A stretch of DNA of 64,000 bases from Endozoicomonas sp. NE40 (GCF_040549045.1 NZ_JBEWTB010000003.1:1-64000), one strand, 5' to 3'. Shown: positions 14,258 to 25,700, counted from the first letter of the stretch. A program made the numbers and translations. Notes: a model not told the origin generated them from the letters alone.

Positions 14258-15950
14258 TTTCAAAAACCTCTGCGATGCACTTATAAATCAGTTGTTTAAT
14301 CTTTTCGTCTCCCTCCCCAAGAGCCGAGTCCATTAAGGGGTCGTCATAGTCGTCATTGCCTTCAGTATTCGCTTTGTTGGCATTGATCATGGCCTTGAAT
14401 TTTTCTTCATCGACTTTCATCAGGTCAGTAAATATCCAATTGAAGAATTCGGGCTTGTTAACGGTCTGTAGTTCCTGGTCCAGTAGTTGAATCAGACCGG
14501 CGACAGATGACGCAAAATTGATACGGGATTCCCTGGCGTCTGCTTCTTCTCGTTCGATGGCGCTGTTCAGGCTGTTAAACATGATGCGCCAGGGCTTTTC
14601 CCCGTCCGGGTAAACCTTGCCGTGTTTAGCGGCGACGTGAACTTTGAATAGTTTGTCCAGCCCTTCCAGCATGGCGGTACGGATAAGGTTGGCTTTGATG
14701 GCTGCAAGGATACTGACCCGGAAAAAACCGCCTTCGCCGAGGCCACCGGACATATCTTGCGTGTAGCCCATCAGTGATTTATCAACGCCAAGAGCGGCAC
14801 ATAGACGACTGGTGTGGTATTCAATATCGGCTATTGCGGTGATATCGACGGTGCTGTCTTCGGTGTGTATTTCAAGGCGGCCACTGCCGGTACTGGCAAT
14901 GGGATACATTTTTGTATCAGTGGTGCTTATGTAGCCTTTGCGCAGTGCTTGTGCGGCACGATCCTGTGTTGTGCGCTTGAACTGGTCTGCGATGGCGTTG
15001 AAATATTGCGCCGCTTTTTTCGGGTTGTCTTTGCCGATATTGACGCCGACAAAACGTTCTTTCTTACTTGAATTACGACGGGCGGCGTTTATTGCGATTA
15101 ACGCCTCTTGCAGGTCTATCCACGGACTGTACGCACGTAATACAAGACTGGAGCCGTAATCTTGTGTTTCGACAGGCGACTCTGACATAAACTCATCGTC
15201 GTCTATGTCAAACAGCTCGCCATTCAGGCGCATGGGTTCGGTTTTATCGGCAACAGCGTATTGCGGGATTTTGAAACCAATAAACTTCCATGGTTCCATA
15301 AGTTTGATGTTGCCCCGCTTCTCTACCGAGCGCTGGTGTTCGCAGGTGTACCCAATCAGCTGACCGGCTCGCTCAAACTCTTTAACGTGGGATGGATGCG
15401 TGTAGTAGTCGTGCCGGACGTGGACTACCCCCTCGCCCTGCTTAACGTAGGGTCGAATGTAACTGACACCGTAAAGTGCTGCCTGGTAGGCCCAACGCTG
15501 GATATTGTTGTTCACCAGGTCTTTGAAGGTGTTGCGCAGGTCTTCGACGATGGGATCATCAGCATCGGATACACTTTCGATGAATATGATCTCACCGGTA
15601 TCAGTCTTTGCTGACAGAGCGTGAGACAGGTGCATCTTGATCGCTGAATCAATGGTGCTGTCATGACTCATGTACGAAAGCAGGTCGTAGGCAAGCTGTC
15701 GGAACGTCGGGCTTTCGTGAATGAACGCACCCAGCTCCATGATCAGGCCACTGGCAGAGTGGACATCATCGTTATCCGGACGACCTCCGGGCAGGAATGG
15801 CGTGATTGATCCGTGTGAGCTGCTACCCTCTGGCAGACCCGCCGCTGATTCCGGGTCTTCTTTTTTCCAGCCGCTAAACAGTCGTCCCAGCAATCCGGGC
15901 TTAATGCCTGGACTGCCGTTTTTTTGCTCTTCCGTTTTCGTTTTTGCCAT
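14250..15950 (-). CDS. Portal protein (T4 gp20-type)
   Basis: The 566-residue protein has a flexible Gly/Ser/Pro-rich N-terminus, then AYDLLSYMSHDSTIDSAIKM, HLSHALSAKTDTGEI, ERWAY-like WAYQAALYGVSYIRPYV, and a stem/crown region with SLMGYTQDMSGGLGEGGF and RTAMLEGLDKLFKVH. This matches large myovirus portal proteins that form the dodecameric ring at the capsid vertex through which DNA passes. It is the first gene of a late operon with its own AT-rich promoter element and start-adjacent hairpin. The downstream prohead protease overlaps it by 8 bp. Confidence 0.82.
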   Translation of the reverse strand: MAKTKTEEQKNGSPGIKPGLLGRLFSGWKKEDPESAAGLPEGSSSHGSITPFLPGGRPDNDDVHSASGLIMELGAFIHESPTFRQLAYDLLSYMSHDSTIDSAIKMHLSHALSAKTDTGEIIFIESVSDADDPIVEDLRNTFKDLVNNNIQRWAYQAALYGVSYIRPYVKQGEGVVHVRHDYYTHPSHVKEFERAGQLIGYTCEHQRSVEKRGNIKLMEPWKFIGFKIPQYAVADKTEPMRLNGELFDIDDDEFMSESPVETQDYGSSLVLRAYSPWIDLQEALIAINAARRNSSKKERFVGVNIGKDNPKKAAQYFNAIADQFKRTTQDRAAQALRKGYISTTDTKMYPIASTGSGRLEIHTEDSTVDITAIADIEYHTSRLCAALGVDKSLMGYTQDMSGGLGEGGFFRVSILAAIKANLIRTAMLEGLDKLFKVHVAAKHGKVYPDGEKPWRIMFNSLNSAIEREEADARESRINFASSVAGLIQLLDQELQTVNKPEFFNWIFTDLMKVDEEKFKAMINANKANTEGNDDYDDPLMDSALGEGDEKIKQLIYKCIAEVFENE

Positions 15951-15951
15951 G

Positions 15952-16021
15952 CCGACACCCTAAAAATTAAGGGCATTGTCGGGGGCTTGGGTCGGGATAT
16001 CCTTTAAATAAAATTTTTAAC
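15952..16021 (-). promoter_or_regulatory. Putative late promoter and leader hairpin of the portal operon
   Basis: The 17-nt string CTTTAAATAAAATTTTT (16003-16019, plus strand) is identical to that before the major capsid gene. Between it and the portal start lies a stem-loop (15952-15982) with arms CCGACA/TGTCGG and inner CCCT/AGGG, whose 3' arm carries the AGGGTG Shine-Dalgarno. The distance from element to ATG is 53 nt. Confidence 0.6.
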
Positions 16022-16245
16022 GGGCATCAAAAGTACATCATTTTTCAATGTTAAAACGTGTTTAAAAACTTTATAAAACTTATAAATAATGAAACTTAGT
16101 ATAAACTTGATAAGTTCATGATGACTTTATGATGTAAATAAATTTATTAATGATATTTTTAAGTTTGTTTTTACTAAGACAATGGTTTAATGTGTCGATA
16201 AACATCATGCTTGTGATGTTTTAGTTAAATAGGAGATTTTAAAAA
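16022..16245 (+). promoter_or_regulatory. parC centromere and parMR promoter region
   Basis: A very AT-rich interval with repeated AAACTT units at about 11-bp spacing (AAAAACTTTAT, AAAACTTAT, GAAACTTAGTAT, AAACTTGATA, roughly 16062-16115), several copies of CATGATG/ACATCAT, and an inverted repeat AACATCA/TGATGTT (16201-16220) just before an AGGAG site. ParR of type II partition systems binds direct repeats upstream of parM. The exact repeat boundaries are judged by eye. Confidence 0.55.
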
Positions 16246-17328
16246 ATGGCTAACAAACAAGCCGCTCAGCTCGTCGTGGTTGATGAAGGGTCACGTCAGG
16301 TTAAGGTTTGCTGGCAAGATGCAGACGGGAAAATACAGACGAAAGTCATCCCCTCAAACGTGAACGACCAACAGGAAGGAAACGACTTCCTGGGCAACCC
16401 GCACGACTCCAATTACCTGATCAAGAACAACGAAGGCACTGACGTTAATTACTTTGTCTTTGACTTTGAAAGCGTGCTTGACCGTGTTGACACCAACACC
16501 GAGCGGTATCAGGTTAGCCATGCCAACCGGGCGCTGGTACATGAGGCACTGCGTCAGGCTGGCTTTGAGGGCAAACCGGTAGAAGTGGTCTGCACGTTAC
16601 CGCTGAGCCAGTTTTTCATTCACAATGGTCAGGGCCGCCGTGATGACAGCCGCATCGACGAAAAGAAAAAGAACCTGATGGGCGAAATCGCCAACGTGAA
16701 CAGCATTCCAGCGGCAAAAATTACAGACTGCCGGGTGGCTCCCGAGTCTATTTCTGCCTGGTTTAACCTGCTGTTTAAGGATGATCTGACAGTTGACGCT
16801 GAAAAGTACCAGGCCACCAGCGTCCTCATTGTGGATATTGGCGGCACAACCACCGATATCGCCATGATCAACGGCAAGGGACACCCCACCAGTCGTAAGA
16901 CGGAAGATGTTGGCGTGTTCAACGTGATTGATCGCATTCGTGAACTGCTCCCGAGCAAGATCAAGGACGTTAAAACCATCAACGATGTGCAGATGGAAAA
17001 CCTGCTGCGTACCGGACGTTTCCGTAACCAGGACGTGCAAGCCATCATCAAGGAGGCTGTAAGGCCAATCCAGACCAAACTGGTCGCCGCAATGGACAAG
17101 TTTGAAAAAGACTCTATGAGCCTGGATTACATTGTTCTTGTGGGTGGTGGCGCTGCATTGTTCGGACAATCCCTGTCAGACGAATATGCTAATAGTGGTA
17201 GTCGGGCTAACGTGATTCTGCCTGAAGACGCCGAATTTTATGTCGCTAAAGGCATAATGAAATCCGAACTGTTCCAGTTAGCCCAGAAGGCTAAAACCCC
17301 CACTGAGCAATCGACTGAAACAGCCTGA
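16246..17328 (+). CDS. parM: ParM/StbA actin-like plasmid segregation ATPase
   Basis: The 360-residue protein has the actin-like ATPase motifs: VVDEGSRQVKVCW (phosphate 1), then VVCTLPLSQFF, the VAPESISAWFNLL segment, VLIVDIGGTTTDIAMING (phosphate 2) and IVLVGGGAALFG (adenosine motif). The length matches R1 ParM (about 320) plus a short C-terminal tail. ParM polymerises to push plasmid copies apart with ParR bound at parC. It has AGGAG ten bases upstream and is followed 6 bp later by parR. Its presence says the element is kept as a low-copy plasmid. Confidence 0.92.
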   Translation: MANKQAAQLVVVDEGSRQVKVCWQDADGKIQTKVIPSNVNDQQEGNDFLGNPHDSNYLIKNNEGTDVNYFVFDFESVLDRVDTNTERYQVSHANRALVHEALRQAGFEGKPVEVVCTLPLSQFFIHNGQGRRDDSRIDEKKKNLMGEIANVNSIPAAKITDCRVAPESISAWFNLLFKDDLTVDAEKYQATSVLIVDIGGTTTDIAMINGKGHPTSRKTEDVGVFNVIDRIRELLPSKIKDVKTINDVQMENLLRTGRFRNQDVQAIIKEAVRPIQTKLVAAMDKFEKDSMSLDYIVLVGGGAALFGQSLSDEYANSGSRANVILPEDAEFYVAKGIMKSELFQLAQKAKTPTEQSTETA

Positions 17329-17334
17329 GACTGA

Positions 17335-17793
17335 ATGATCATGAGTACTACCTCTTACCAGAAAACCATCACCCTGCGTAGCAATCACAGTGCTACTGAA
17401 AAAAGGGCGGCACAGCTTATGCAGAGGGCTGAACAAGGAAAGTACGGAGAGCCTACGGTACTCATGAGGGAATGGATACAGGCCGGCATGATCCTATCGG
17501 AGTTGGGTCATGGGCTGGTCGGTACGCTGATCTCTCATGATTCGGCCGGTCTGCTGGAAGGGTTAAGCCCGAAGGAAAAAGCAGAATACATTTGTCGTTT
17601 AATGGAAAATACGCCCTGGCGTGACATTCCACCAGCACCGCCTGTTGAAGCGGTTGAAAAGCCTGTTGTTAAGGCTGCGGTAACGACTGAAGAGCCTGCA
17701 CCCACAGTAAAGGCGATAAAGGTTGCGCCTCCTACCCCGGCGACTGAAGAGGTAGAAATCGACGTGTCACAGATCGCATCCTTTACCACCTGA
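17335..17793 (+). CDS. parR: ParR/StbB-like partition adaptor
   Basis: The 152-residue product has an RHH-like basic N-terminus (TITLRSNHSATEKRAAQLMQ), a helical core, and a Pro/Val/Glu-rich flexible C-terminal tail (residues 100-145), like plasmid StbB/ParR proteins that bind centromere repeats and touch ParM through the tail. It starts 6 bp after parM; MSTTSY at 17341 is an alternative start. The assignment rests on position and architecture more than on sequence identity. Confidence 0.7.
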   Translation: MIMSTTSYQKTITLRSNHSATEKRAAQLMQRAEQGKYGEPTVLMREWIQAGMILSELGHGLVGTLISHDSAGLLEGLSPKEKAEYICRLMENTPWRDIPPAPPVEAVEKPVVKAAVTTEEPAPTVKAIKVAPPTPATEEVEIDVSQIASFTT

Positions 17794-17821
17794 CCAAAAT
17801 TCTATTTTAGTTCCCACATGG

Positions 17822-17853
17822 CCGGCTCCGATTATTCTGAGTCGGTTTTTTTT
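17822..17853 (+). terminator. Intrinsic terminator of parMR
   Basis: Seven-base-pair stem CCGGCTC/GAGTCGG (one G-T wobble) with a 10-nt loop, followed by eight T. It lies 28 bp after the parR stop and before the next gene on the same strand. Confidence 0.75.
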
Positions 17854-17868
17854 ACCTGTTGAATTCCC

Positions 17869-18219
17869 ATGGCTCAGATACTCAAACCATCCCAACGCCA
17901 GCCGGTCAAATGCGCTAAATGTAATACCAGCGGAACCATCAGGGGCAGTCTTGGCGATGTTGTCTGTCCTGACTGCCTTATGGTTGGGTACACCAATCCA
18001 GACGGCACGGCACTGGATGACAATGACGCTGTTCGGTTGCTTAAAAAGGCTGAGATTTACTACAAAGCGAAAGCGGACAAAGCCGAAAAGAAGCTACAGA
18101 CGCAAGAGAAGCAGTTTAAAGAGCTGAAGGATAAGATGGATCGTATACGGTCATTGGCGGCTCATGACCCCGGGGTTTATAAATCGGATGGTCAGGGACG
18201 GGTGTACCACGGTGATTGA
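17869..18219 (+). CDS. Zinc-ribbon and coiled-coil protein
   Basis: A 116-residue protein. CAKCNTSG at residue 15 and CPDC at residue 33 form a zinc ribbon, then a long basic/acidic coiled coil (residues 58-100, KKAEIYYKAKADKAEKKLQT and onward). No clear Shine-Dalgarno is seen before the ATG. It follows the parMR terminator on the plus strand and its end forms part of an 18201-18231 hairpin. Function unknown. Confidence 0.65.
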   Translation: MAQILKPSQRQPVKCAKCNTSGTIRGSLGDVVCPDCLMVGYTNPDGTALDDNDAVRLLKKAEIYYKAKADKAEKKLQTQEKQFKELKDKMDRIRSLAAHDPGVYKSDGQGRVYHGD

Positions 18220-18231
18220 CCATGGTACACC
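18201..18231. terminator. Strong hairpin between convergent genes
   Basis: Nine-base arms GGTGTACCA and TGGTACACC with an additional GGT/ACC inner pairing. It spans the stop of the plus-strand zinc-ribbon gene and lies 10 bp from the end of the opposing gene. There is no good T-run, so it may be a weak bidirectional terminator or an mRNA 3' end stabiliser. Confidence 0.5.
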
Positions 18232-18240
18232 TCAAAAAAT

Positions 18241-18894
18241 TCACAGTTTCATGATGACAGCCAGACGGTCACGGTGAATATCGTCCTCACCCCACAGCCA
18301 CTTAGCCGCCTCATTAAGCTCCGAGCGGTTACGGATCAGGTCGTAACTGTGCTTTGTCTGGTCGATTCGGCCAGCTTCAAGCCCTTTACTGATCGCCATA
18401 GATATCAGCTTGCGCCACATTCTCCGGCCTTCCCTGGTCTGCTCTGAGTCACTGACAACAATATTGTATTGCTCAATCAGGAAATCAAAAAAGACGGTTT
18501 CGACAAGACCATGGCTATCGTCACCGGCATTGGTTTCGATATCACGCCAAATCATAATCTGCCGTACCGGGCGGCCATCGTTCGGTATGTCCAGCTCTAC
18601 CTTGTCAATGGTGTTGGAGTACAGGATGGTTTCAGATTCATGATCCAGCAAAGCAATCAGCAACTCATACTGACACTCCGGCGCACGAACCAGCTTCAGC
18701 TCATGGTGCTGACTGGTCAGCTTAAACGCCACATGGGATAACAGGTTTTCCCCCGTCAGAGCGTTAATGCGCTGGTATTCTTCGTGGTTCTGTTCCGGAT
18801 CGTAGAGGTGTTCAAACAGCTCCTCAGAGTATCCATCCGGCAGCAGGAAAGGCATCGTCTTGTCCATCCTTGAATAGTAGTACTTCAATGCCAA
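18241..18894 (-). CDS. Hypothetical protein
   Basis: A 217-residue acidic, soluble protein without a recognisable motif. Strand-rich residues 50-120 (LKLVRAPECQYELLIALLDH) are followed by a helical C-terminus with LIRNRSELNEAAKWLWGEDD. The start is uncertain: a TTG at 18894 or ATG at 18867 (MDKTMPFLLPDG) are both possible. It is convergent with the zinc-ribbon gene. Function unknown. Confidence 0.6.
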   Translation of the reverse strand: MALKYYYSRMDKTMPFLLPDGYSEELFEHLYDPEQNHEEYQRINALTGENLLSHVAFKLTSQHHELKLVRAPECQYELLIALLDHESETILYSNTIDKVELDIPNDGRPVRQIMIWRDIETNAGDDSHGLVETVFFDFLIEQYNIVVSDSEQTREGRRMWRKLISMAISKGLEAGRIDQTKHSYDLIRNRSELNEAAKWLWGEDDIHRDRLAVIMKL

Positions 18895-19007
18895 TATTGC
18901 CCGATACCGTAAGTACTAACAAGGTTTCCGGTCTGTACGGTGATTAAACCGACTTTCCACAACAGACCGGCTTATACAATCGCCCGTTTGAATCAGGACT
19001 ATGCGCT

Positions 19008-19244
19008 ATGTGTGAATGTCAGGTTTGTGGCGAGCCAGCTACCCATATTGAAGTCGATTACTATCATGATTTTGCCGGGTATGGTCATTACTACTGCGAG
19101 AAACACGCTTTCCAGGATGGCAGGGAACAGTGTGGCTGTTGTGAAGATGTGGGCTATGAAATAGAAGTCGGTGACGATGAATTTCTGCCGACTTACGCCC
19201 CCGGAAGTATTGACGGTGATGGATGCTGCTCTGAGCACCCATGA
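19008..19244 (+). CDS. Cysteine-rich zinc-binding small protein
   Basis: A 78-residue protein with CECQVCG at the start, CEKH in the middle, and CGCCED plus CCSEHP toward the end, giving eight or nine Cys and several His. This points to two zinc knuckles. It is acidic overall. It has CAGGAC upstream and is isolated between genes on the other strand. No family recognised. Confidence 0.6.
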   Translation: MCECQVCGEPATHIEVDYYHDFAGYGHYYCEKHAFQDGREQCGCCEDVGYEIEVGDDEFLPTYAPGSIDGDGCCSEHP

Positions 19245-19306
19245 AACCGTGGTCAGCTTGTAGAAAGTAACACAGCCCCATTAGTGTTGGGGCCGCTGTA
19301 TTGAAT

Positions 19307-19732
19307 TCAGACTACCGACTTAACCTGCAGCTTTGCCTCCATATCCGGGTCTTCGACACAGACCTTCTCGGAGTCGCCCTCTTCGTCCACCAGCCAGTGA
19401 ACATTCGAATCCTGTAACCCGGTATCCCAACGGCTTCGGGAGTAAACAAAGGCGGCGGCCAAGTCCAGAGCCGGGTTGTCGTAGCTCATTTTTTCTAACC
19501 AGTCACTATCAACCGTATCCCCAAAGCTGGAAACATTGTTTTCATCGGCTAGTAACTGGGGCTTGATTAACCACCAGTACACGCCGTATGACCGGTATTT
19601 TTTCGGGTCTGCTTTGATTAGCTGAGCAATCGTATTCAGGAAGGTTTGACGCCAGGCATCGACCGTCTGACCGTCCATTCCCTCTTCGACTAACGCCTGT
19701 AGCTGCGCTTTTTCTGGTTTTTGATACATCAT
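19307..19732 (-). CDS. Hypothetical protein after the DarB-like gene
   Basis: A 141-residue acidic protein with many Trp and Tyr (SYGVYWWLIKPQLL). It has AAGGA seven bases before ATG 19732. A stem-loop (CCCCGGGA/TCTCGGGG, about 19750-19770) lies between it and the end of the DarB-like gene, so transcription from that gene may be attenuated here. Function unknown; its position suggests it travels with the Dar-like module. Confidence 0.6.
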   Translation of the reverse strand: MMYQKPEKAQLQALVEEGMDGQTVDAWRQTFLNTIAQLIKADPKKYRSYGVYWWLIKPQLLADENNVSSFGDTVDSDWLEKMSYDNPALDLAAAFVYSRSRWDTGLQDSNVHWLVDEEGDSEKVCVEDPDMEAKLQVKSVV

Positions 19733-19777
19733 AAAAAATCCTTTAAACCCCCGAGATTGCTCCCGGGGATTATTGCA

Positions 19778-22700
19778 TTAAGCCGCTCTCAATTCTTCAA
19801 TCAGCTGATCAATGTCGGCATCGGACTTGCCAACAACCCACCATTTACCAATCAGCTCAGGAGTAGGGTCTTGAATAAACTGAGCGCTCCATTTAGCTTT
19901 TGACTCTTTGTTATCCTTAAACAACTTGGCGGTTCTTCCGTCAAAACCGTCTTGTGACTCAAGGAAAATACTGCCAGCAGGTACAGAACCCTGTTGTTTT
20001 TTAGATTTCCATTCACCTTTACGCTTAAACTTTTTAACTTTGCTCCATGAAACAGGACTATCGACGACTCTGGCCGTGATCTTCATATCGGCCAGGCTGC
20101 CTATCTGGGCATCACTTAAAAAGCCAGCCTTGGCCGGTTTACGGGCGTCTGAATCGTCAGGCAGGTCAATAGCAGGCTCTTCAGAAGCGTTACCGTTGTA
20201 ATGATAATAACTACCACTCACCTTCTCAAAGTCTGGATGCTCGTCCAGGGCTTCACGGATATCACTGCGGAATGATTCCAGCTGATGACTGTCCCGCAAT
20301 TTATGACGAACATCTGTTGCCCTGATTGAATCGCCACGCTCTACCGCAAGAGCAACGGCAGTGGCTATAACCTGCTCTCTGGTCGCCTCCGGAAGCTCTT
20401 CGACCTTATCTACGATCATACCGTCACTGCCGATCATCATATCGTCAGACTGTTTCACAGCGGCGATGATGCGATCCTCACTAACCAGGTATTCATCTTC
20501 CAGGGCGATCAGGACTCGGGCCGGATAGGTCACTCCGTTTGAATCAGCCCTGTTTTGACGAATCAGCTCTAACAGTTTTTCGTCACTGACCTCGGTCTTA
20601 ACGCCTATTTCGCTGATGTGCTTGCCAAACTGGACGGGCTTATTACGTTCGCTGAAACCGGTCTGGTACAGGATCATTGACGGGTCACTGTTAGCGTACT
20701 GCTTCGCCTCGTCTTCAGTCGCAAACGTCCGACTGGTGTAAGCGTGCGAGTTGGGCTTACGGTTTTTACCCAGGGTAATGTATTCGGCCTCGCTGAATTG
20801 ACCGTCTCTCACCTGGTCCGTGTAAAGTGAGCGCAGAGCCCAAAGATTTTCGCCCCATTGCTCCGGTGATACAGCTCGCTTTAAATCCTCGACGTGTTGC
20901 GGGTTTTCTTCATCAAAAACAGGGAGCGATTCAACTTTTAACGCAGTCTGTCGCTTCCCCTCCAGAATAGCGGCGTTTTTGCGTTTCTTTTCCGCCTCGA
21001 TGACTTCCATCTTTTTCCGATGCTCTGTCTTCAGGCTTTGATAGACCTCTCCTACCCATTTTTTAATCTGGATGATGTTATCACCCTGGTCTGTCGCTGA
21101 TTTTTCCATGGGTGACAACAGAGTGTATTCATTGCTAAAGCCGAACCTCTTGCCGTCTACTGACTCCGGATCATTCCAGTCGATATCGGTATGCTCTGCC
21201 TTGTGGGCTTCCCAGGCTTTCATTGCAGCACTTTTTACGTCCAGTTCAACAGCCTGTTTGCCATAGCCTTGCACCTCTTCCTTGCCTGTAAAAAACAGCT
21301 TCAGAATTTTGTCTGAGTATCCATTGAGTCCATCACCTCGCATTTTTTCAATCAGGATATCGGCTACTTCTTTTTTCAGCTTTTCATCCTGCAAATCAGG
21401 CCATACCAGACGGTCAAAAGAGGCTAGTTCAGGGTTGCTCTCAATGAACAGCACACCCTTTTCGTCACGGTAAAGTGCCGGGTTAGCGTGATCATAAAAC
21501 ACCCCTTTATGACCATGAGCCAGAAACATTTCTCTGTCCATGGATGGCAGCTCGGTATACCGGATATCAGTACGCCCCTGCAACTGCTTGATTTTAACCT
21601 CATCAGCGGTGCAGTTGGTCAGGTTCATTCTGTCGTATGGATAGACCCCGAAAGGAATATGCCACAGCCCGTTGTCAATTTGAGTTCTGCCGCCTCGCTT
21701 CAGGTTTAGGTCGTCCTGAGCCCCATAAGCTGACCCGGCAATGGTCTGCAGCCTGATCTTACGACTGATATTGTCAATTTCAGATACCTGGAACAGGCTC
21801 CACTTGTATTCCCAGTACTGGCCTTTGGCAACAAATACCTGAGTGCCGGGAATGTTATATACCTGGTCCGGTGTGTTAATCAGAGCCTCATCAAAAGGCA
21901 GATTGCCCCGGCTCTTGATATTCATCAGGTTGGATTTTGCCTGCTTCAGTTTGCTGTTTAGCTTGCGCTGTCTGTCCTTGTCGGTGAGACGGGACAGGTG
22001 CTTTTTCAGCTGCTCTAACCGCTTGCGATCCCGAACCTCTACCTTTGGATTATCCGCATATTCAAGATGCCTGTAGCTGGCATCAAAGAACTTACCTCTG
22101 TTTAGCGCACTCTCCAGCTGTTCTGATTCACGTCTGACATTAGTGATTAGAGCATGGTCAGACATTTCCATCAGAGCGGCTTGCGTCTTAACCAGACCAG
22201 ACAGTTCTGAGTAAGCACGGTCACGTTCCTGCTTTGCCCGTTGTGCCTGAGCCTTAGCGATACGTGCGGCACGTCTCTGGGCCACCAGCTCCGGATCATC
22301 TTCAAGCAGGTCATCGTATTCGTTGATATCTTCAGACTGGGCTTCAGCGTTACCCGCTTCTTTTTCGTCACCATTCATCAGGCGATCCAGCCAGTCCGCT
22401 TTACGCTGCAGGATATCTAAACGACGCTCGTCCATTGATTGACCGTACTGGCTGCGAGCCAGGTAATAATAAACAGCAACCTCTTCAGCGGTGTTGCCTT
22501 GTCTCACGGCTCGACCGTTGCGCTGCTCGACACTGGCGGGATTCCAGGGCAGAGACGTGTGGTGGATTGCGGTTGTTCCCATCTGCAAGTTAATGCCGAC
22601 CTCGGCTTTTTTGTTGCAGATGATGACCCTTGTTTCACCCTGGTTAAACTTATTGACGGCATCTTGTAGCTGAGGTTCTTTAGCGGTATCAGTACCGTTG

Positions 22701-25700
22701 ATAAAGCCAATCTGGTTAACCTCCAAACCGTCCGTATTGTGCGCCAGAAAACGAGCCAGGCGGTGATGCTGGTTAATCTCTTCCGTGAAAATGATCTGCT
22801 TGCCGTTGTCTGCCAGATGCTTTTTAACGTTGGCGGCCAGCTTGTTGTATTTCGGGTTGCCGGGGTGTGTAACCTGCCCGATATCCAAATCGGCACTGTC
22901 GCCAATAGCCTGCTCGATATGAGATTCATACTCTTGCTGAATCACCAGTTCGACCATTCCACCCAGATCATTCACTTTCGCTTTTTTCTTGATGGTTACT
23001 TTGACTTCCTTATTTTCAACGTCGTCAAAGCGTTTACCCGTTACCTCTTTGGGCAGAGCCTTAACCATGGCGGCAACGGCTTTTTTAGTGCCAGCCGGGA
23101 ACCGGAAAGTGATCTGTTTATGGAACAAATCCATATCCGTCATCAGGCGCTCCATATCACGCATGATGCTGAATACCGGACGGCCTTTTTTACTATCCTC
23201 ATCGTTGCTGAATACTGCTTCCCGGGCTTCTTCCCGCAACATTTCAAACTGAGCCTGCTCGTCGTTATTGAGCTCTACAAACTCTCTGGACTCAACCGCT
23301 TTAGGGGCTGATCGGTCTTGCTTAGCATTGCTAAACACGTCTTTGGCTGTTTTCTGGTTGACGTAGCGATAATAGATATCCCTCAATGCGCCCAGGTTGG
23401 AAAAGCCCACCAGTGCCTCGACCGATTCTATCTTGCCCTTGATGTTTTCCCTGTCACGGCTTTCGGTCTTGCCGAACATTTGAATAAAGTCATCGGGGTT
23501 TGCGATACCCATGCGCTCGAATACTTCGATATCACTGACCAGAGACAGAGCGTTATAGACTTCCAGTGGCGAGTTAGTAATTGGTGTGGCTGACAACATA
23601 ACCGCACCACGGCCGTTATTCTTGCCCTTCAGGTGTGCCATTTTAACCGCCATATCGGTCGCACGGTTGGACACTGACGGGTTGGACAGGTAGGCAATAC
23701 GACCACTGGCACGACCGCCGTTGTATACGTTTTTGAATTCATGCGCTTCGTCAACGATTACGCTGTCAAAGCCCATATCCTCGTAATACGGCAATGCGCT
23801 ATCTTTGCCCGTCCCTTCATCCCGGTATTTCTGGTTCAGGCGGGCTCTTTTTGCTGCTTCACGCCAGCCGGAACCGGAGGACTCAGATGTGGTGACTGAA
23901 GCCTCGTTTTTGAAGTTCTTGCTGGAAAGATACTTTTCAGCATTCTTTTCTTTGATCAGGTTTTTCGATACCCAGTCACCAGCATACTGCTCTACGGTAT
24001 CCACTTTGACAGGGATTCGACCAAACAGCGGTGATGTCATGATGACAGACTTGATAGCGCTGGATGACGGGATAGACCACAGCTTTTGCTGAATGACTTC
24101 AGGGCCGTCTTTTTTCAGCTTGTCCCGGTACATCAGTTCGCCGGTAATCTTGTTTTTCTTATGCTCCCCGTTTTCAATGACCGGCTCCTGGACCGGCTGG
24201 CCATCTTCGCCCAGTTCAGGAGAGACGCCGACAATCAGCACGCCGTCCATGGACTTATACAGGGCTCTGGCTTCGTGATACCAGTTGGTCAGAACCGATT
24301 TAGGTACAACAGTACAGGTACGATTAGCCCGTCCCATTTGCTGATTATATTGAGCCAGTGCTAAGGCTGTGAATGTCTTACCTAAGCCGACACCGTGCGC
24401 CAGTATTCCCCTACCCTCTTCAGACAGTTGTCGTACTGCCTGGCACTGGTAATCATGGAGCTTAACACCATCGGTTAGCCCTTCAATTTCCAGGTTATCG
24501 CTGGAGTATTGTTTCTGGATTTCAGAATGATACAGCCGGTTATACTGCTCTTCGACTTCTTCCGAGTCAGGGTGTTGCTGTAACCATAGCGCAAACTGTT
24601 CATTCAGGCTTGCCAGGTTGGCCCGGTGTTCTGCTACCTTGCCCCGGATGGGTTCGCCGTTAAGGTAGTTCATGATCTGGTTAGGGAAACCGGTTTTCTT
24701 CAGACCGGAAAACCTGCCGCCCATACGACTGGTGTCATCGATTTCTGTCTGACCGGTTACATTGCCGTTTTCGTCGAACTGATCTTCAGTAATCGTGTAT
24801 TTGAGATCGTCATAACCCAGCTCTTCCAGGAATTCGATAACGTACTGTTTATCAACCCAGTTATCAGCGATGGTAATGCGCAGGTCACTCAGCTTTTCAT
24901 ATTCCCGCAGGCTTTTCAGCTGTTCGATTTGATCCAGTAATTTCTTCTGCAGTCGTGGATCGTCACTACTGGCCGCCGCCAAGTTAAGCTGGTCAATCTT
25001 TTCGTATACATTGCCAGCCAGGTAATGAGCGTCGGGCAGTACCAGCCCTTCAGGAGTGATCGATATGCCTTCAAACTCAGCCACATCACCGATGGACTTC
25101 AGTGTTTTGTTGCCCTCATAGAGTTCTGCAATTTTTTCGACAGTCACCGGACGTTCACCGGCAATACTAAACAGATACTCAGCAATACTCTGGACGTTGG
25201 TAGCGTTGAAGCCTGCCGCTGAATCCAGTGTCATTTCACCAGAAAGGAAGTCATTAAACTCGCCTGCCGGGGTTTTAGCGTTGGCAAACTCGTTGAAGTA
25301 ATGGGAACCCTGACCTCTGATTTTGATCTTGCGGTGCTTGCGGGGATCACCGTATTTGCTGTGCAGCCGCTCTACCAGTTGGCGGGATTCTGCCAGCTCT
25401 GCCGATACGTCCTGACCACTGTTGTTGCGTTCACGAATATCTGCAATTTGTTGACCTACCAGTACACCACGCAGGGCAAGACTGCGCTCTGACTCGGGCT
25501 GTAATGAGGCAAAATAGATGGCGTCTTTCTGGTTATCCGATAACAGTCGTGGGTATTTGCTTTTAATGGCGCCCAGCTGGTCATAACTCAGCTCAAGAGT
25601 GGCTTGCAGGTTGGACAAATTACTGCGAATACCTTCAATGGAGTCGGCGCCGTACTCGTCGGCACTGATGCCACCGGCGGTTTCGGTTTTGATGTCCACC

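Noticed and set aside
18999..19238. 79-residue minus-strand frame opposite the Cys-rich gene
   Set aside because: The plus-strand Cys-rich protein has the stronger coding pattern (paired CxxC/CxxH motifs) and a plausible start.
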